The notes: generated from the letters alone by a model not told the origin. A stretch of 63,821 nucleotides of DNA from JADKFD01 sp050250665 (GCA_050250665.1 JBFWOF010000037.1:1-63821), one strand, 5' to 3'; counted from the stretch's first letter, positions 26,841 through 35,448 are shown. Translations and numbers: made by a program.

Positions 26841-28202
26841 ATGGGACGTTATGTATTCAAACTGCCGGACGTGGGCGAAGGCATCGCCGAGAGCGAAATC
26901 GCCGAATGGCGCGTCAAGGTCGGCGACAAGGTCGAAGAAGACCAGCCGCTGGTGGACATGCTCACCGACAAGGCCTCGGTGGAGATCTCCTCCCCGGTGG
27001 CCGGCACCGTGCTGGAGCTATGCGGCAACGCCGGCGACATGGCGGCTGTCGGCGGCCCGCTGGTGATCCTCGAAGTCGAGGGCGCCGGCACCAAGGGTGC
27101 GGATGAGGTGGTTGCCCAGCGCGCGGCCGCGCAGGACCCGGGACCGGGGACCCGGGACCCGGAACCCGGGAAAGCCGAGCCTGAAGCATCTGCGCCCGCA
27201 GCTGACCAGGGCGGCAAGATCGAAACAAGATCCACGTCCTCCCCGGCCACCGGGTCCCCGACGCCGGGTCCCGCGTCCCGGGTCCCCGGTCCCGAGCCTC
27301 ACCAGGGCCTACCCCGCCCCGCCGGTGAAAGACCGCTGGCCTCGCCCGCCGTGCGTCGGCGTGCGCAGGATCTGGGTATCCAGCTGCAGTATGTGCCCGG
27401 CACCGGAGCGGCGGGCCAGATCCGCCATGAGGATCTGGATGCCTTCATCGCTCGCGGTCCCGGCGCTGCTGGCAGCGCCGCGCCGGCCATGCGTGGCAAA
27501 CGCGAAGGCGTGGAAGCGATCAAGGTCATCGGCGTGCGCCGCAAGATCGCCGAGGCCATGCAGCGCGCCAAACAGCGCATCCCGCACTTTGCGTACGTCG
27601 AGGAAATCGACTGCACCGAGCTGGAAACGCTGCGCAAGCAACTGAATGAGCAATACGGAAAGGAGCGCGGCAAGCTCACGCTGCTGCCCTTCCTGGTGCG
27701 GGCCCTGGCCAATGCCGTGGTCAAGTACCCGCAGGTCAACGTCACTTTCGACGATGACGCCGGCATCGCCTACCGCCACGCTGCGCTGCATGTGGGCATC
27801 GCCACGCAGACACCCAACGGGCTGATGGTGCCGGTGGTGCGCCATGCCGAATCGCTGGACCTGTGGCAGACCAGCGCCGAGATCAAGCGCCTGGCCAATG
27901 CCGCCCGCGAGGGCAAGGCCAAGCGCGAGGAACTGACCGGTTCGACCCTGACCATCACCAGCCTGGGCGCGCTTGGCGGCATCGTCACCACACCGGTGAT
28001 CAATGCCCCGGAAGTCGCCATCATCGGCGTCAACAAGATGGTCGAGCGGCCGATGGTGCGTTCGGGACAGATCGTCATCCGCTCGATGATGAATCTGTCT
28101 TCGTGCTTCGATCACCGCATGGTCGACGGCTACGACGCCGCCGAATTCATCCAGTACGTGCGTGCGCAGCTGGAGAATCCGGCGATGTTGTTCATCGAGT
28201 AG
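26841..28202 (+). CDS. bkdB: Branched-chain 2-oxoacid dehydrogenase E2 (lipoamide acyltransferase)
   Basis: A 453-residue core protein that moves the acyl group to CoA. One lipoyl domain comes first (lipoyl Lys44 in MLTDKASVEISSP). An Ala/Pro-rich linker (about 85-165) follows, then the E1/E3-binding domain (ASPAVRRRAQDLGIQLQYVPGTGAAGQIRHEDLDAF) and the catalytic domain with DHRMVDG (His425, Asp429). The ATG at 26841 has AGAGG upstream. The linker is encoded in part by two inverted heptamer arrays (27133-27174, 27252-27293), giving GPGTRDPEPG-type sequence; this is unusual and suggests a repeat element absorbed into the gene. Confidence 0.95.
   Translation: MGRYVFKLPDVGEGIAESEIAEWRVKVGDKVEEDQPLVDMLTDKASVEISSPVAGTVLELCGNAGDMAAVGGPLVILEVEGAGTKGADEVVAQRAAAQDPGPGTRDPEPGKAEPEASAPAADQGGKIETRSTSSPATGSPTPGPASRVPGPEPHQGLPRPAGERPLASPAVRRRAQDLGIQLQYVPGTGAAGQIRHEDLDAFIARGPGAAGSAAPAMRGKREGVEAIKVIGVRRKIAEAMQRAKQRIPHFAYVEEIDCTELETLRKQLNEQYGKERGKLTLLPFLVRALANAVVKYPQVNVTFDDDAGIAYRHAALHVGIATQTPNGLMVPVVRHAESLDLWQTSAEIKRLANAAREGKAKREELTGSTLTITSLGALGGIVTTPVINAPEVAIIGVNKMVERPMVRSGQIVIRSMMNLSSCFDHRMVDGYDAAEFIQYVRAQLENPAMLFIE
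27133..27293. repeat. Inverted pair of GGGACCC heptamer arrays inside bkdB
   Basis: Six 7-bp units of the GGGACCC type (27133-27174) are followed by a 77-bp spacer and six units of the complement GGGTCCC type (27252-27293). The arrays keep a strict 7-bp period although it does not match codon length. The reading frame stays open through both. The same plan is seen outside coding sequence at 28264-28396 with a different heptamer. Confidence 0.85.
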
Positions 28203-28213
28203 TGACGCCACTG

Positions 28214-28241
28214 CCGCGCTGGCCCTTGTCGGCCAGCGCGG
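28214..28241 (+). terminator. GC-rich hairpin after bkdB
   Basis: CCGCGCTGGCC and GGCCAGCGCGG form a perfect 11-bp stem (12 with the flanking G-C pair) around CTTGTC, 11 bases after the bkdB stop. There is no T-run, so it may be an mRNA-stabilising hairpin, not a terminator; lpd still lies downstream in the same direction. Confidence 0.5.
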
Positions 28242-28263
28242 CGGCCGATCCAGGGTGGCTAGA

Positions 28264-28396
28264 GGAAAAAGGAAAATGGAAAACGGAAAAGGGAAAGGCC
28301 GACACCCGGGCTACCGGCTTTCCCCAGGCGCGGAGATCGTCCTCAATGCGCCGCGAGTCCGCTCTTCCATTTTCCATTTTCCTTCTTCCATTTTCC
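28264..28396. repeat. Inverted pair of GGAAAAN heptamer arrays between bkdB and lpd
   Basis: Five units GGAAAAA, GGAAAAT, GGAAAAC, GGAAAAG, GGAAAGG (28264-28298) are followed by a 63-bp spacer and five complement-type units (CTCTTCC, ATTTTCC, ATTTTCC, TTCTTCC, ATTTTCC; 28362-28396). The architecture matches the bkdB-internal pair. Confidence 0.85.
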
Positions 28397-28424
28397 TGCT
28401 CTCAAACAGCGAGGATCTGCAGTC

Positions 28425-29837
28425 ATGTCAGAAACCATAGAAACCCAAGTCCTCGTGGTCGGTGGCGGCCCTGGCGGCTATGTCGCCGCGATCCGCTGCG
28501 GACAGCTGGGCCTGAAGACCACCATCGTCGAGGCCGATCGGCTCGGCGGCACCTGCCTGATCCGCGGTTGCATCCCGTCCAAGGCGCTGATCCATGTGGC
28601 CGGCAAGTACGAGTCCATGCTGGCCCATGTCGGCGCCGGCAAGCTCGGCATCAAGCTGGACCATGCACCGCAATTCGATCTCGGTCAGGCGGTGGACTGG
28701 AAGGAGACCGTGGTTGACAAGCTCAACGGCGGCGTCGGTGCCTTGCTCAAGCGCGCCAAGGTGCGAGTGGTGCATGGCCAGGCGGTGTTTGCCGATGCCA
28801 AGAACTGCTCGGTCGCCAGTGCTGACGGCGAGGTGCAGATCAGCGCCCAGCACGTGATCCTGGCCACCGGCTCGGTGGTCGCCGGCATTCCGTCCATCCC
28901 CTTTGGCGAACATGTGTGGTCATCCACCGAAGCACTGCTGCAACGCGAGCTGCCGAAGAAACTGGTGGTCATCGGTGCCGGTTACATCGGCATGGAGCTG
29001 GGCATGGCTTATGCACGCATGGGCAGCGAGGTGGTCTTCGTCGAGGCGCTCGACCGCATCCTCACACTATTCGACCGGCCGCTGCTGAAGCCGGTCGAGC
29101 AATGGCTGAAACAGCACAAGATTCCGGTGCACCTGAACACCAAGGCGCAGCGGCTGATCGAGGATGGCAATGGCCGTGCGCTGGAAGTCGCCGCATCCGA
29201 CGGCACCTTGAGCACACTGCACTGCGACAAGGTGCTGGTGGCCGTGGGCCGGCGCCCGGCCACGCATGGCTGGGGCCTGGAGCGCATGGCGGTCGACATG
29301 AACGGTCCCTTCGTCAAGGTCGACGAGCGCTGTCATACCTCGATGCGCAACGTCTGGGCCATCGGCGATCTGGTCGGTGAGCCCATGCTGGCGCACAAGG
29401 CCTCGGCCCAGGGCGAAATGGTCGCCGAGATCATTGCCGGCCAGCGCCGCAGCTTCAATCCGGTGGCCATCGCCGCCGTCTGTTTCACCGAGCCGGAACT
29501 GGTGGGCTGCGGACTGTCACCGGACGAAGCCAAAGCCCAGGGCATCGAGGTCATCGTCGGCCAGTTTCCCTTTGCCGCCAATGGCCGCTCGCTGGCCATG
29601 GAATCGGGCACCGACGGCGGTTTCGTCCGCGTCACCGCCCGCGCCGACAACCATGTGGTCGTCGGCATCCATGCCGTGGGCGCGCATGTCTCGGAACTGT
29701 CCGGCGAGTTCGCGCTGGCCCTGGAAATGGGGGCCCGACTGGAGGACCTGTCCGGCACCATCCACGTCCACCCGACCATGACCGAAACCCTGCCCGAAGC
29801 GGCGCTGGCAGCATTGGGACACGCGATACATGCCTAG
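28425..29837 (+). CDS. lpd: Dihydrolipoyl dehydrogenase (E3)
   Basis: A 470-residue FAD enzyme that reoxidises the dihydrolipoyl group of E2 with NAD+. FAD-binding VVGGGPGGYVAAI is at 11-23, the redox disulfide is in GGTCLIRGCIPSK (Cys44, Cys49), NAD-binding VVIGAGYIGMELG follows in the middle, and the catalytic His449-Glu454 pair is in HPTMTE near the C terminus. As the last gene of the bkd cluster it is most likely the dedicated E3 (the LpdV role). Confidence 0.95.
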   Translation: MSETIETQVLVVGGGPGGYVAAIRCGQLGLKTTIVEADRLGGTCLIRGCIPSKALIHVAGKYESMLAHVGAGKLGIKLDHAPQFDLGQAVDWKETVVDKLNGGVGALLKRAKVRVVHGQAVFADAKNCSVASADGEVQISAQHVILATGSVVAGIPSIPFGEHVWSSTEALLQRELPKKLVVIGAGYIGMELGMAYARMGSEVVFVEALDRILTLFDRPLLKPVEQWLKQHKIPVHLNTKAQRLIEDGNGRALEVAASDGTLSTLHCDKVLVAVGRRPATHGWGLERMAVDMNGPFVKVDERCHTSMRNVWAIGDLVGEPMLAHKASAQGEMVAEIIAGQRRSFNPVAIAAVCFTEPELVGCGLSPDEAKAQGIEVIVGQFPFAANGRSLAMESGTDGGFVRVTARADNHVVVGIHAVGAHVSELSGEFALALEMGARLEDLSGTIHVHPTMTETLPEAALAALGHAIHA

Positions 29838-29850
29838 CCACCACCGGTGA

Positions 29851-30158
29851 GAGCGGCTTCAGCCGCGATCGACGACGCCAGGCACCCGCACCTGACGGTC
29901 GCGACGCAAGGTCGCTCCTACCCGTGGGAGCGGCTTCAGCCGCGAACGACGACGCCAGGCCCCCGTACCTGACGGTCGCGACGCAAGGTCGCTCCTACCC
30001 GTGAGAGCGGCTTCAGCCGCGAACGACGACGCCGGGCACCCGCACCTGACGGTCGCGACGCAAGGTCGCTCCTACCCGTGGGAGCGGCTTCAGCCGCGAA
30101 CGGCGACTTCTGGCACCCGCGACGGACGGTCGCGACGCAAGGTCGCTCCTACCGGGGC
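29851..30158. repeat. Four tandem copies of a 77-bp REP-like unit
   Basis: Units start at 29851, 29928, 30005 and 30082, exactly 77 bp apart. Each contains GAGCGGCTTCAGCCGCGA (with the palindrome GCGGCTTCAGCCGC) and GGTCGCGACGCAAGGTCGCT. Copies 1-3 differ at few positions; copy 4 is more diverged. The array fills the gap between lpd and the converging propeller gene, and its last bases touch the stop region of that gene. Relatives of both halves occur at 3114-3180 and 24020-24050. Confidence 0.93.
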
Positions 30159-30159
30159 A

Positions 30160-31440
30160 CTACCCAACCGGGCCCACGACAATCTCGGCGATGAGCTTGT
30201 CCCTCAACACCACGCGTGACACTCCATCGGCGTCAAGTTGAAACACGCCATTGCCGTTCGAGTAGTACACGGTACCATCGGCTGCCATGTCGAATCCGGA
30301 GACGTGCGTGGCCAGCAACTGTTCCTGACCCCGGCGATTGCGGCGAATCAGTTGCCAGGACTTCGGCACCAGTGAGCGCACGCCATGCACGCTGTCACCC
30401 TTGCGCAGAGCGGCTTCGGCGTCCACGCGCATACCCTTGAGCACGATCTCCTTCAGATCGGCCTCCACCATCGGGCCCGAGGCACTGGTCAGTGGCTTGC
30501 GCGTGTACATCAGCGAAAAGAAGTTCAGATAGTGGAACAGCGCCCGCAGCAAGCGGAAAGGAAACATCAGCGTATCGACCACGATATTTGACGGGCCGTA
30601 CTGCGGCACCGAATACGGCCTGCGCAGATACAACAACTGGCCGTCCGGGCTGACCCGCGGCTGCAGAAAATCGAATTTCGGATCCTCGAGCACGCTGGTG
30701 ACGCTGCCTTTCTCGGCATCCAGCAAATGAATGGACGCCGGTCCGCGAGCGATCACGTGTCCATGGGATCCTCGGGCCAAACCTGAGGTTTGATAAAGCA
30801 CCTGGCCGGGCTCATCCGGCACCCACGCTGGTGCCGAATCGACGGTGTCACCGCCGGTGAGCTCACGAAAACCACTGCCATCGGCATTCATCAGGCAGAT
30901 GTTGGCCGACCCGTTGGAGGCGTGCTGAGCACACAACAACTGGGTGCCGTCGACCGACGGGCTCAGGTCCTCGAAATACAGACTTTGCCGGTGCACCAGT
31001 CGGCGCTCCTGGCCGCTGTCGAGCGCATATTCGAACAGGCCTCCGACCCGCTCGTCGCGCAGAAAGTACAGGACCCGTTCGGGGGCCAGAAAGCGCAGTG
31101 CCGTTGCTCGCAGCGGCAGGTCATCATCAGCGCTCTGCTGCAGGCGTCGATTGGCAAAGGAATTGGCAAAAGCGGTGTCCTGTTTCCAGCCGTGAAGTTG
31201 GCGCGATCGTTCCATGCGGTCGACCATGGTCTGCACATGCGGACTCTGGATCTCCCGCGGTTCCCGCCCGGGCTCGTGCAGAAACATCTTTCCCATCGAG
31301 ATGAAAGCCAGCGGATGCCGGGGTTTGGACACGCCCGCGAACGCCCCAGTCTGCGATTCCGAAGACCGAGCCGCCGACTGACGACTCATCAGGATCGTGA
31401 CGACAACGGCGACAAGCACGATGGCAATCAGCAGATGCAT
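30160..31440 (-). CDS. Membrane-anchored WD40-like (PD40/TolB-type) propeller protein
   Basis: A 426-residue protein with an N-terminal membrane segment (MHLLIAIVLVAVVVTILM) and an extracytoplasmic domain with PD40-type blades such as ICLMNADGSGFRELTGGDTVDSAPAWVPDEPGQVLYQTS and QPRVSPDGQLLYLRRPYS. The ATG at 31440 is preceded by GGGGG; 31 upstream codons are open but lack a membrane or signal pattern. Function unknown. It is divergent from the secreted protein at 31783. Confidence 0.8.
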   Translation of the reverse strand: MHLLIAIVLVAVVVTILMSRQSAARSSESQTGAFAGVSKPRHPLAFISMGKMFLHEPGREPREIQSPHVQTMVDRMERSRQLHGWKQDTAFANSFANRRLQQSADDDLPLRATALRFLAPERVLYFLRDERVGGLFEYALDSGQERRLVHRQSLYFEDLSPSVDGTQLLCAQHASNGSANICLMNADGSGFRELTGGDTVDSAPAWVPDEPGQVLYQTSGLARGSHGHVIARGPASIHLLDAEKGSVTSVLEDPKFDFLQPRVSPDGQLLYLRRPYSVPQYGPSNIVVDTLMFPFRLLRALFHYLNFFSLMYTRKPLTSASGPMVEADLKEIVLKGMRVDAEAALRKGDSVHGVRSLVPKSWQLIRRNRRGQEQLLATHVSGFDMAADGTVYYSNGNGVFQLDADGVSRVVLRDKLIAEIVVGPVG

Positions 31441-31782
31441 GTCGCCCCCAAGTCTTTGAATGCAGTGAATTCGGCAACACACTGGCGCCGGATTCGAGGA
31501 TATCGGCGGCGCCGAGTTCGCTGCAAGCGCCAACCCTGGAAAGTGGCGTAATCACGCGGCGGGGCATCGAATGCAATATTCAATACCGCAACCCTCACTC
31601 ACGCGTGAAGGCAGCGTATAAGTGAAAGCGCACGGGCGATTGACGAGAGAGCCCGTGTCTGTTTCCACAGTGCCGGTTCCGCGCCTGAATGTGCGTTGTG
31701 ACCTGGGCTACTGCACTGCGCCTGCAGACGCGCGCTGATCGATATCGCTCCCGGTGCATCCAACCACTAGTGGAGAATAACC
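31441..31782. other. Divergent intergenic region, no gene seen
   Basis: The region must hold promoters for the genes starting at 31440 (minus) and 31783 (plus). A perfect 10-bp palindrome TCACGCGTGA lies at 31599-31608, a possible operator without other support. A single CGCAAC at 31587 lacks the phased partners of the motif seen near 35.6 and 37.6 kb. GGAGAA before 31783 is its ribosome-binding site. Confidence 0.6.
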
Positions 31783-32265
31783 ATGATGACTTCGAAACTG
31801 CCGACGTCACTGCTGGCCGTCATGCTGACCGCGTTCGCGTTGATGCTGGCAAGCCCGGTCAGTGCCCAGAACGCCGATGAAATCATTGCGCTGGCCAAGT
31901 CCCAGTGGGCGGCTGAAAACCAGAACAAGCCAGCGGCCGAAGCCTGGGGCAACGTCGCGGACGACTACACCGAGTTCAACGCAGTGGCGCCCAGTCTGAT
32001 CAAGGGCAAAGCCCTCAACGCCAAGTTCTTCGATGCCTCACTGGGTAGCGGCGACACCGGACTGGTCTCGGAAATGCTCAATCAGAACGTGCAGTTCTAT
32101 GGCGATACCGCCATCCTGACCTACAACTATTACGGCATGACCAAGAACAAGGACGGCAAGATCAATCCGAATCTGGCCAAATCTACCCGCGTCTACGTCA
32201 AGATGAATGGCAAGTGGATGCTGGTGCACGCCAATTTCGCTCCGCTGGTGCCGATCGACAACTGA
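31783..32265 (+). CDS. Secreted NTF2-like (SnoaL/DUF4440-type) protein
   Basis: A 160-residue protein with a signal peptide (MMTSKLPTSLLAVMLTAFALMLASPVSAQ, cut after SAQ). The mature part is cone-fold-like: an N-terminal helix (ADEIIALAKSQWAAENQN), LIKGKALNAKFFDAS, then strands ending in VYVKMNGKWMLVHANFAPL, a common ending of DUF4440 proteins. No catalytic residues can be named. A similar secreted protein is encoded at 34211-34678. Confidence 0.82.
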   Translation: MMTSKLPTSLLAVMLTAFALMLASPVSAQNADEIIALAKSQWAAENQNKPAAEAWGNVADDYTEFNAVAPSLIKGKALNAKFFDASLGSGDTGLVSEMLNQNVQFYGDTAILTYNYYGMTKNKDGKINPNLAKSTRVYVKMNGKWMLVHANFAPLVPIDN

Positions 32266-32291
32266 TCGCGCGCAGTTCCAGCGGACGAGAC

Positions 32292-32314
32292 CTCCTCCCC
32301 ACATCGGGGAGGAG
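32292..32314. terminator. CTCCTCCCC/GGGGAGGAG hairpin
   Basis: A perfect 9-bp stem with a 5-base loop lies 26 bp after the stop of the secreted NTF2-like gene. No T-run follows on the plus strand, so it may be a repeat-type hairpin. A related CTTCTCCC hairpin is at 35844-35871. Confidence 0.5.
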
Positions 32315-32532
32315 ATTCATCAGGACCGAAGTCCACGCGGCAACCGCAGACCAGCGACAGGGTTTGCGCAAAACCGATTCCCAGCGCGAGATAAAAGTTT
32401 CGTGGCGGGGCAAACACATCCGCCCGCCGCACTGAAAAAGCCGCCGGAGCCGAGCGTCCAGCCATGTTGGCTGTCGCGATCATCCCCGCCCAGGCGCAAA
32501 CAACGGGGCCTGTTGATCTGGATGGAAGTCGG

Positions 32533-33387
32533 TCACGCGGGCGACTCAGGCGAGGCTGATGCCAGTCGGTCGCCGCATCGTCGGCAATAACGCGCGTCGT
32601 CGGCATGCTCCTCCAGGCCGCAGCGGGCACACTCAGGACTCTGCTTCCGGCTTCGGCCGCTGACCATGGCCGCAGTGAAGATGCCGGTGGGCACGGCGAT
32701 GATGCCGTAGCCGATGATGATGATGACGGTGGTGATGGCCTGACCCAGACCGGTCTTGGGCACGATGTCGCCGAAGCCGACGGTGGCCATGGTGACGATG
32801 GCCCAGTAAACCCCGCGCGGGATGCTGGTAAAACCGTTTTCCGGCCCCTCTACCAGATACATCACGGCCCCAAAAACGGTAGCCAACGAAACCACACTGA
32901 TGACAAAGACCAGCACCTTGCGCCGGCTGTGGTAGAGCGCGTGCAGCAACACCGAGGCTTCGCCCACATACTGCGACAGCTTCAGAATCCGGAATACGCG
33001 CAATATCCGCAGTACGCGGATGACGATCAGATGCTGCGCCCCGACCAGCAACAGACTCAAGTAGGTCGGCAATACCGCCAGCAGATCGATCACGCCGAAA
33101 AAACTGCGCGCATAGCGCCATGGATGCCGCACCACCGCGAGGCGCACCAGATACTCGATGGTGAACAGAATGGTCGCGCCCCACTCGGCCGCCCGCAGCC
33201 ATTGCCCCCAATCGCGGTCGTATTCAGCCACGCTGTCGAGCATCGCGATCAGCACGCTGAACAGGATCAGCACGATCAGCGCCACGTCGAACAGGCGCTC
33301 ATCTCTTCGGCTGTGGCCAAAGATGATGCGATGGCATTCCGCGCGCCAGCCGCGGGTGGTGGCGGCTTCAAAATCCAGTTGGGCCAT
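32533..33387 (-). CDS. Voltage-gated-type potassium channel with C-terminal zinc ribbon
   Basis: A 284-residue six-segment channel. The S4 helix has Arg at 124, 127, 130 and 133 (every third residue), the voltage-sensor pattern. The pore helix and filter read VTMATVGFGD (202-207), with Phe in place of the usual Tyr. The cytoplasmic tail ends in a CxxC...CxxC zinc ribbon (Cys253, 256, 268, 271). Opening is likely voltage-dependent; the ribbon may be a regulatory or tetramer-contact element. No partner gene is adjacent. Confidence 0.9.
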   Translation of the reverse strand: MAQLDFEAATTRGWRAECHRIIFGHSRRDERLFDVALIVLILFSVLIAMLDSVAEYDRDWGQWLRAAEWGATILFTIEYLVRLAVVRHPWRYARSFFGVIDLLAVLPTYLSLLLVGAQHLIVIRVLRILRVFRILKLSQYVGEASVLLHALYHSRRKVLVFVISVVSLATVFGAVMYLVEGPENGFTSIPRGVYWAIVTMATVGFGDIVPKTGLGQAITTVIIIIGYGIIAVPTGIFTAAMVSGRSRKQSPECARCGLEEHADDARYCRRCGDRLASASPESPA

Positions 33388-33487
33388 GTGGGTTCCTCAG
33401 CGTTGCCTGGATTCTAGTGCGCCTGGGCAGGAATGCCTTTGACAAGTTCCAGACATTGGCGCTCACACCAGGCCGCGTATCGCCTGG

Positions 33488-34006
33488 TTATCGATGCGCG
33501 TCCCGGCGCAGGCTGGCCGCAGCAGCCGCCAGCAATACTCGCGAATAGATTCGGTGGAAACCAAGCAGCAAGCCGAACATCAGCCCCATTTGCCGGTTTC
33601 CGGCGCCGGCGTCTTTGCGCGCCACGACGACCGAACCGAAGTAGAGCTCGGTGCTGGCGCCGTCCGCGGATGGCAAAGTCATCAGCCACGACCGCGTGCG
33701 ACCGGACATATCGCACATCAGCAACTGCCTTTCGGCTCTGGCTTCCACGCCCCACGCGGCAAAGTCGGCGTCGGATCCCGATGCCAGCTGCCGCGCCTGC
33801 TCATCCGTGGAGGGCCGATTGACCAGCCATTGGAGCAATACTCGCTCCAGCTTGAAAACCCAGCTGCAATAGAACGCGCGGACAAAGTCAGACTGGCCAA
33901 GCACCAGCCCCAGCGTGGTGGCATAGCAATCGGTATAGGCGCCCTCGCGACGGTAGCGCTGCAACAAGGCATCGCCCGGCAATTCTCTGGCTTCGATTGC
34001 GGCCAT
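33488..34006 (-). CDS. Hypothetical protein
   Basis: A 172-residue protein with no signal peptide and no family I can name with confidence. It has an N-terminal MAAIEARELPGDALLQRYRREGAYTDCYATTLG and a conserved-looking C terminus, LLLGFHRIYSRVLLAAAAASLRR. GGGAG lies before the ATG at 34006, and the frame is open with normal codon use. It may be a small enzyme or binding protein; no function is proposed. Confidence 0.7.
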   Translation of the reverse strand: MAAIEARELPGDALLQRYRREGAYTDCYATTLGLVLGQSDFVRAFYCSWVFKLERVLLQWLVNRPSTDEQARQLASGSDADFAAWGVEARAERQLLMCDMSGRTRSWLMTLPSADGASTELYFGSVVVARKDAGAGNRQMGLMFGLLLGFHRIYSRVLLAAAAASLRRDAHR

Positions 34007-34210
34007 CGACAGCTCCCGCAGTAAGGCTCAACGACGCACCGAAGAGCCTTGATGATGCCAATCCGCAGCAGCCGCAGGTGCGCCGATGCGCGTCAGGCCT
34101 GATCGCAAGACGGTCAGTCCATCGACACCTTGCGCCAGCCAAATTGAACCCGAGGCAGTGGTGGCTGCAAACGAAGCTGCGACGGCCCCGGGTCCTTCAG
34201 GTCGGCGCAA

Positions 34211-34678
34211 TCATTTCCTGGACGGCAACTCGCCGCAATTCCAGCCCAGATACGCCCAGGTATCGCCCTGTTTGACCAGCGTGTCGCTGCAATAGCCGTG
34301 CTCGGTTTCGCGCTTGCCCTCGCGATTCTCGTTGGCCGTGGTGTAGTAGTAATGGGCGACCGCTGCGCCTTCGGAGGTGGCGATGGAGATCGGCGACAGC
34401 TCCACCATCAGCACCTTGCTGTTTTCCTGATTGAGCTTGCTCCACTTCAGCATCGAAGCGCGCGAGCGCGGCATAGGATTGGCCATGCTCCAGCCGGACA
34501 CATTGGCATGCGTCATCGACGTCATCCAGCTGTTGTCCTGCTTCTGGTCCATATCCCAGGTCTTGGATATCACTTGCCAGACCGCGGTCTGCTGCGCATC
34601 CCAGGACTGGGCGCTGACAGGTGCAGACAAGAAACCGGCGATCGCCATGGCGATCAGTGTTGCGACAGGCTTGTTCAT
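34211..34678 (-). CDS. Secreted NTF2-like (SnoaL/DUF4440-type) protein
   Basis: A 155-residue protein with signal peptide MNKPVATLIAMAIAGFLSAPVSAQ. The mature domain (WDAQQTAVWQVISKTWDMDQ..., AVAHYYYTTANENREGKRETEHGYCSDTLVKQGDTWAYLGWNCGELP) has the strand order of NTF2-like proteins, including the final LVKQGDTWAYLGWNCG. Two cysteines could form a disulfide. The ATG at 34678 was chosen for the signal peptide; 27 upstream open codons cross a terminator-like hairpin. Confidence 0.82.
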   Translation of the reverse strand: MNKPVATLIAMAIAGFLSAPVSAQSWDAQQTAVWQVISKTWDMDQKQDNSWMTSMTHANVSGWSMANPMPRSRASMLKWSKLNQENSKVLMVELSPISIATSEGAAVAHYYYTTANENREGKRETEHGYCSDTLVKQGDTWAYLGWNCGELPSRK

Positions 34679-34998
34679 GATGGTTTTCCCCGTGACTTTG
34701 ATGAAGAAAATGCCCTGCGCTGTGCAGGGCGGGAGCAAGGGCAGTAGTGGTAGCTGCAATCCCTCAGGCCGGACCAGCCCAGGGCGAGAGCTGGCTTTTG
34801 TAGCCCGAAGTGCGCTTAGCGCTCTCCGGGCGGTGATGCGACGCGCCCCGGTGAGCCGCTGCGCGGCACACCAGGCTGCGCACAGCAGGCGAGTTCAGGC
34901 CCGTGGGCAGTGTCGGACCGATACCGGTGGCCCGCAACGACGCCGGTTCAGGCAGGGGGCGCGTGACAGAAACAGCCCTTGTCACGCGCCAGGGCAGC
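34679..34998. other. Intergenic region with terminator-like hairpin and repeat remnants
   Basis: Besides the hairpin at 34703-34730 it has a GC-rich stretch (about 34840-34870) resembling part of the imperfect inverted repeat at 4490-4585 (GAGCCGCTGCGCGGCAC). No gene is seen. Confidence 0.65.
34703..34730 (-). terminator. Intrinsic terminator-like hairpin
   Basis: On the minus strand GCCCTGC and GCAGGGC pair around ACAGC and are followed by ATTTTCTTC. It sits downstream of the secreted-protein gene at 34999-35448 and just upstream of the gene starting at 34678, so it could separate the two units. Confidence 0.65.
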
Positions 34999-35448
34999 CT
35001 ACTTGAAGGTGATCTCGCGCAGCCGGTATTCGCCAGTGATCTGGCGGATTCCCGGATAGCTCTTTACTGTTTCCTTGGTCTTCGCTTCATTGGCCTCTCC
35101 CCAGGCCTTCATGAAAGCGTCGTAGCGCTCCTTGCTGGGCTCCATGTCGGCCGCACTCTTGAACCGCGTGACCAGCACCACATTGAAATCGCCACTGAGC
35201 GGCAGTTCGCTGACGTACACCGCATAGTCTTCAATATGCCCCAGTTTCTTGGCCGCTTCGCTGGACGCTACCCAAGTGCCGCGAATGCCTTCCAGGTAAT
35301 AGTCGATCATGTTCGCGTCGACATGCACGGTGGTGACGCTCGACACCGAGGTGCTGGTGTCGTAGTCGGTATAGGGCTTGAGCTGGGCGAAAGCCGGCTG
35401 CGCCAGACCCATGGCGGTGATCAATATCAGCGACGCACGTAGATTCAT
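34999..35448 (-). CDS. Small secreted protein, tandem paralog 1
   Basis: A 149-residue protein with signal peptide MNLRASLILITAMGLAQPAFA. The mature part (QLKPYTDYDTSTSVSSVTTVHVDANMIDYYLEGIRGTWV...) is about 85% identical by eye to the protein at 35992-36441, and both end in YPGIRQITGEYRLREITFK. The pattern of helix plus strands (YAVYVSELPLSGDFNVVLVTRFKSAADMEPS) suggests a compact alpha-beta fold, perhaps dimeric alpha-beta barrel-like; function unknown. A phased CGCAAC motif lies 168 bp upstream. Confidence 0.85.
   Translation of the reverse strand: MNLRASLILITAMGLAQPAFAQLKPYTDYDTSTSVSSVTTVHVDANMIDYYLEGIRGTWVASSEAAKKLGHIEDYAVYVSELPLSGDFNVVLVTRFKSAADMEPSKERYDAFMKAWGEANEAKTKETVKSYPGIRQITGEYRLREITFK

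Noticed and set aside
24438..29837. Pyruvate dehydrogenase operon
   Set aside because: An alpha2-beta2 E1 with the BkdA1-like N terminus, together with an E2 with one lipoyl domain, fits the branched-chain complex better than the single-chain gammaproteobacterial AceE type.
29851..30158. Possible CRISPR array
   Set aside because: The 77-bp units are repeated as wholes with no unique spacers, and no cas genes are nearby.
31587..31592. A further phased CGCAAC site upstream of the gene at 31783
   Set aside because: A single CGCAAC lies at about the right distance, but the positions 11 bp on either side carry no related half-sites.
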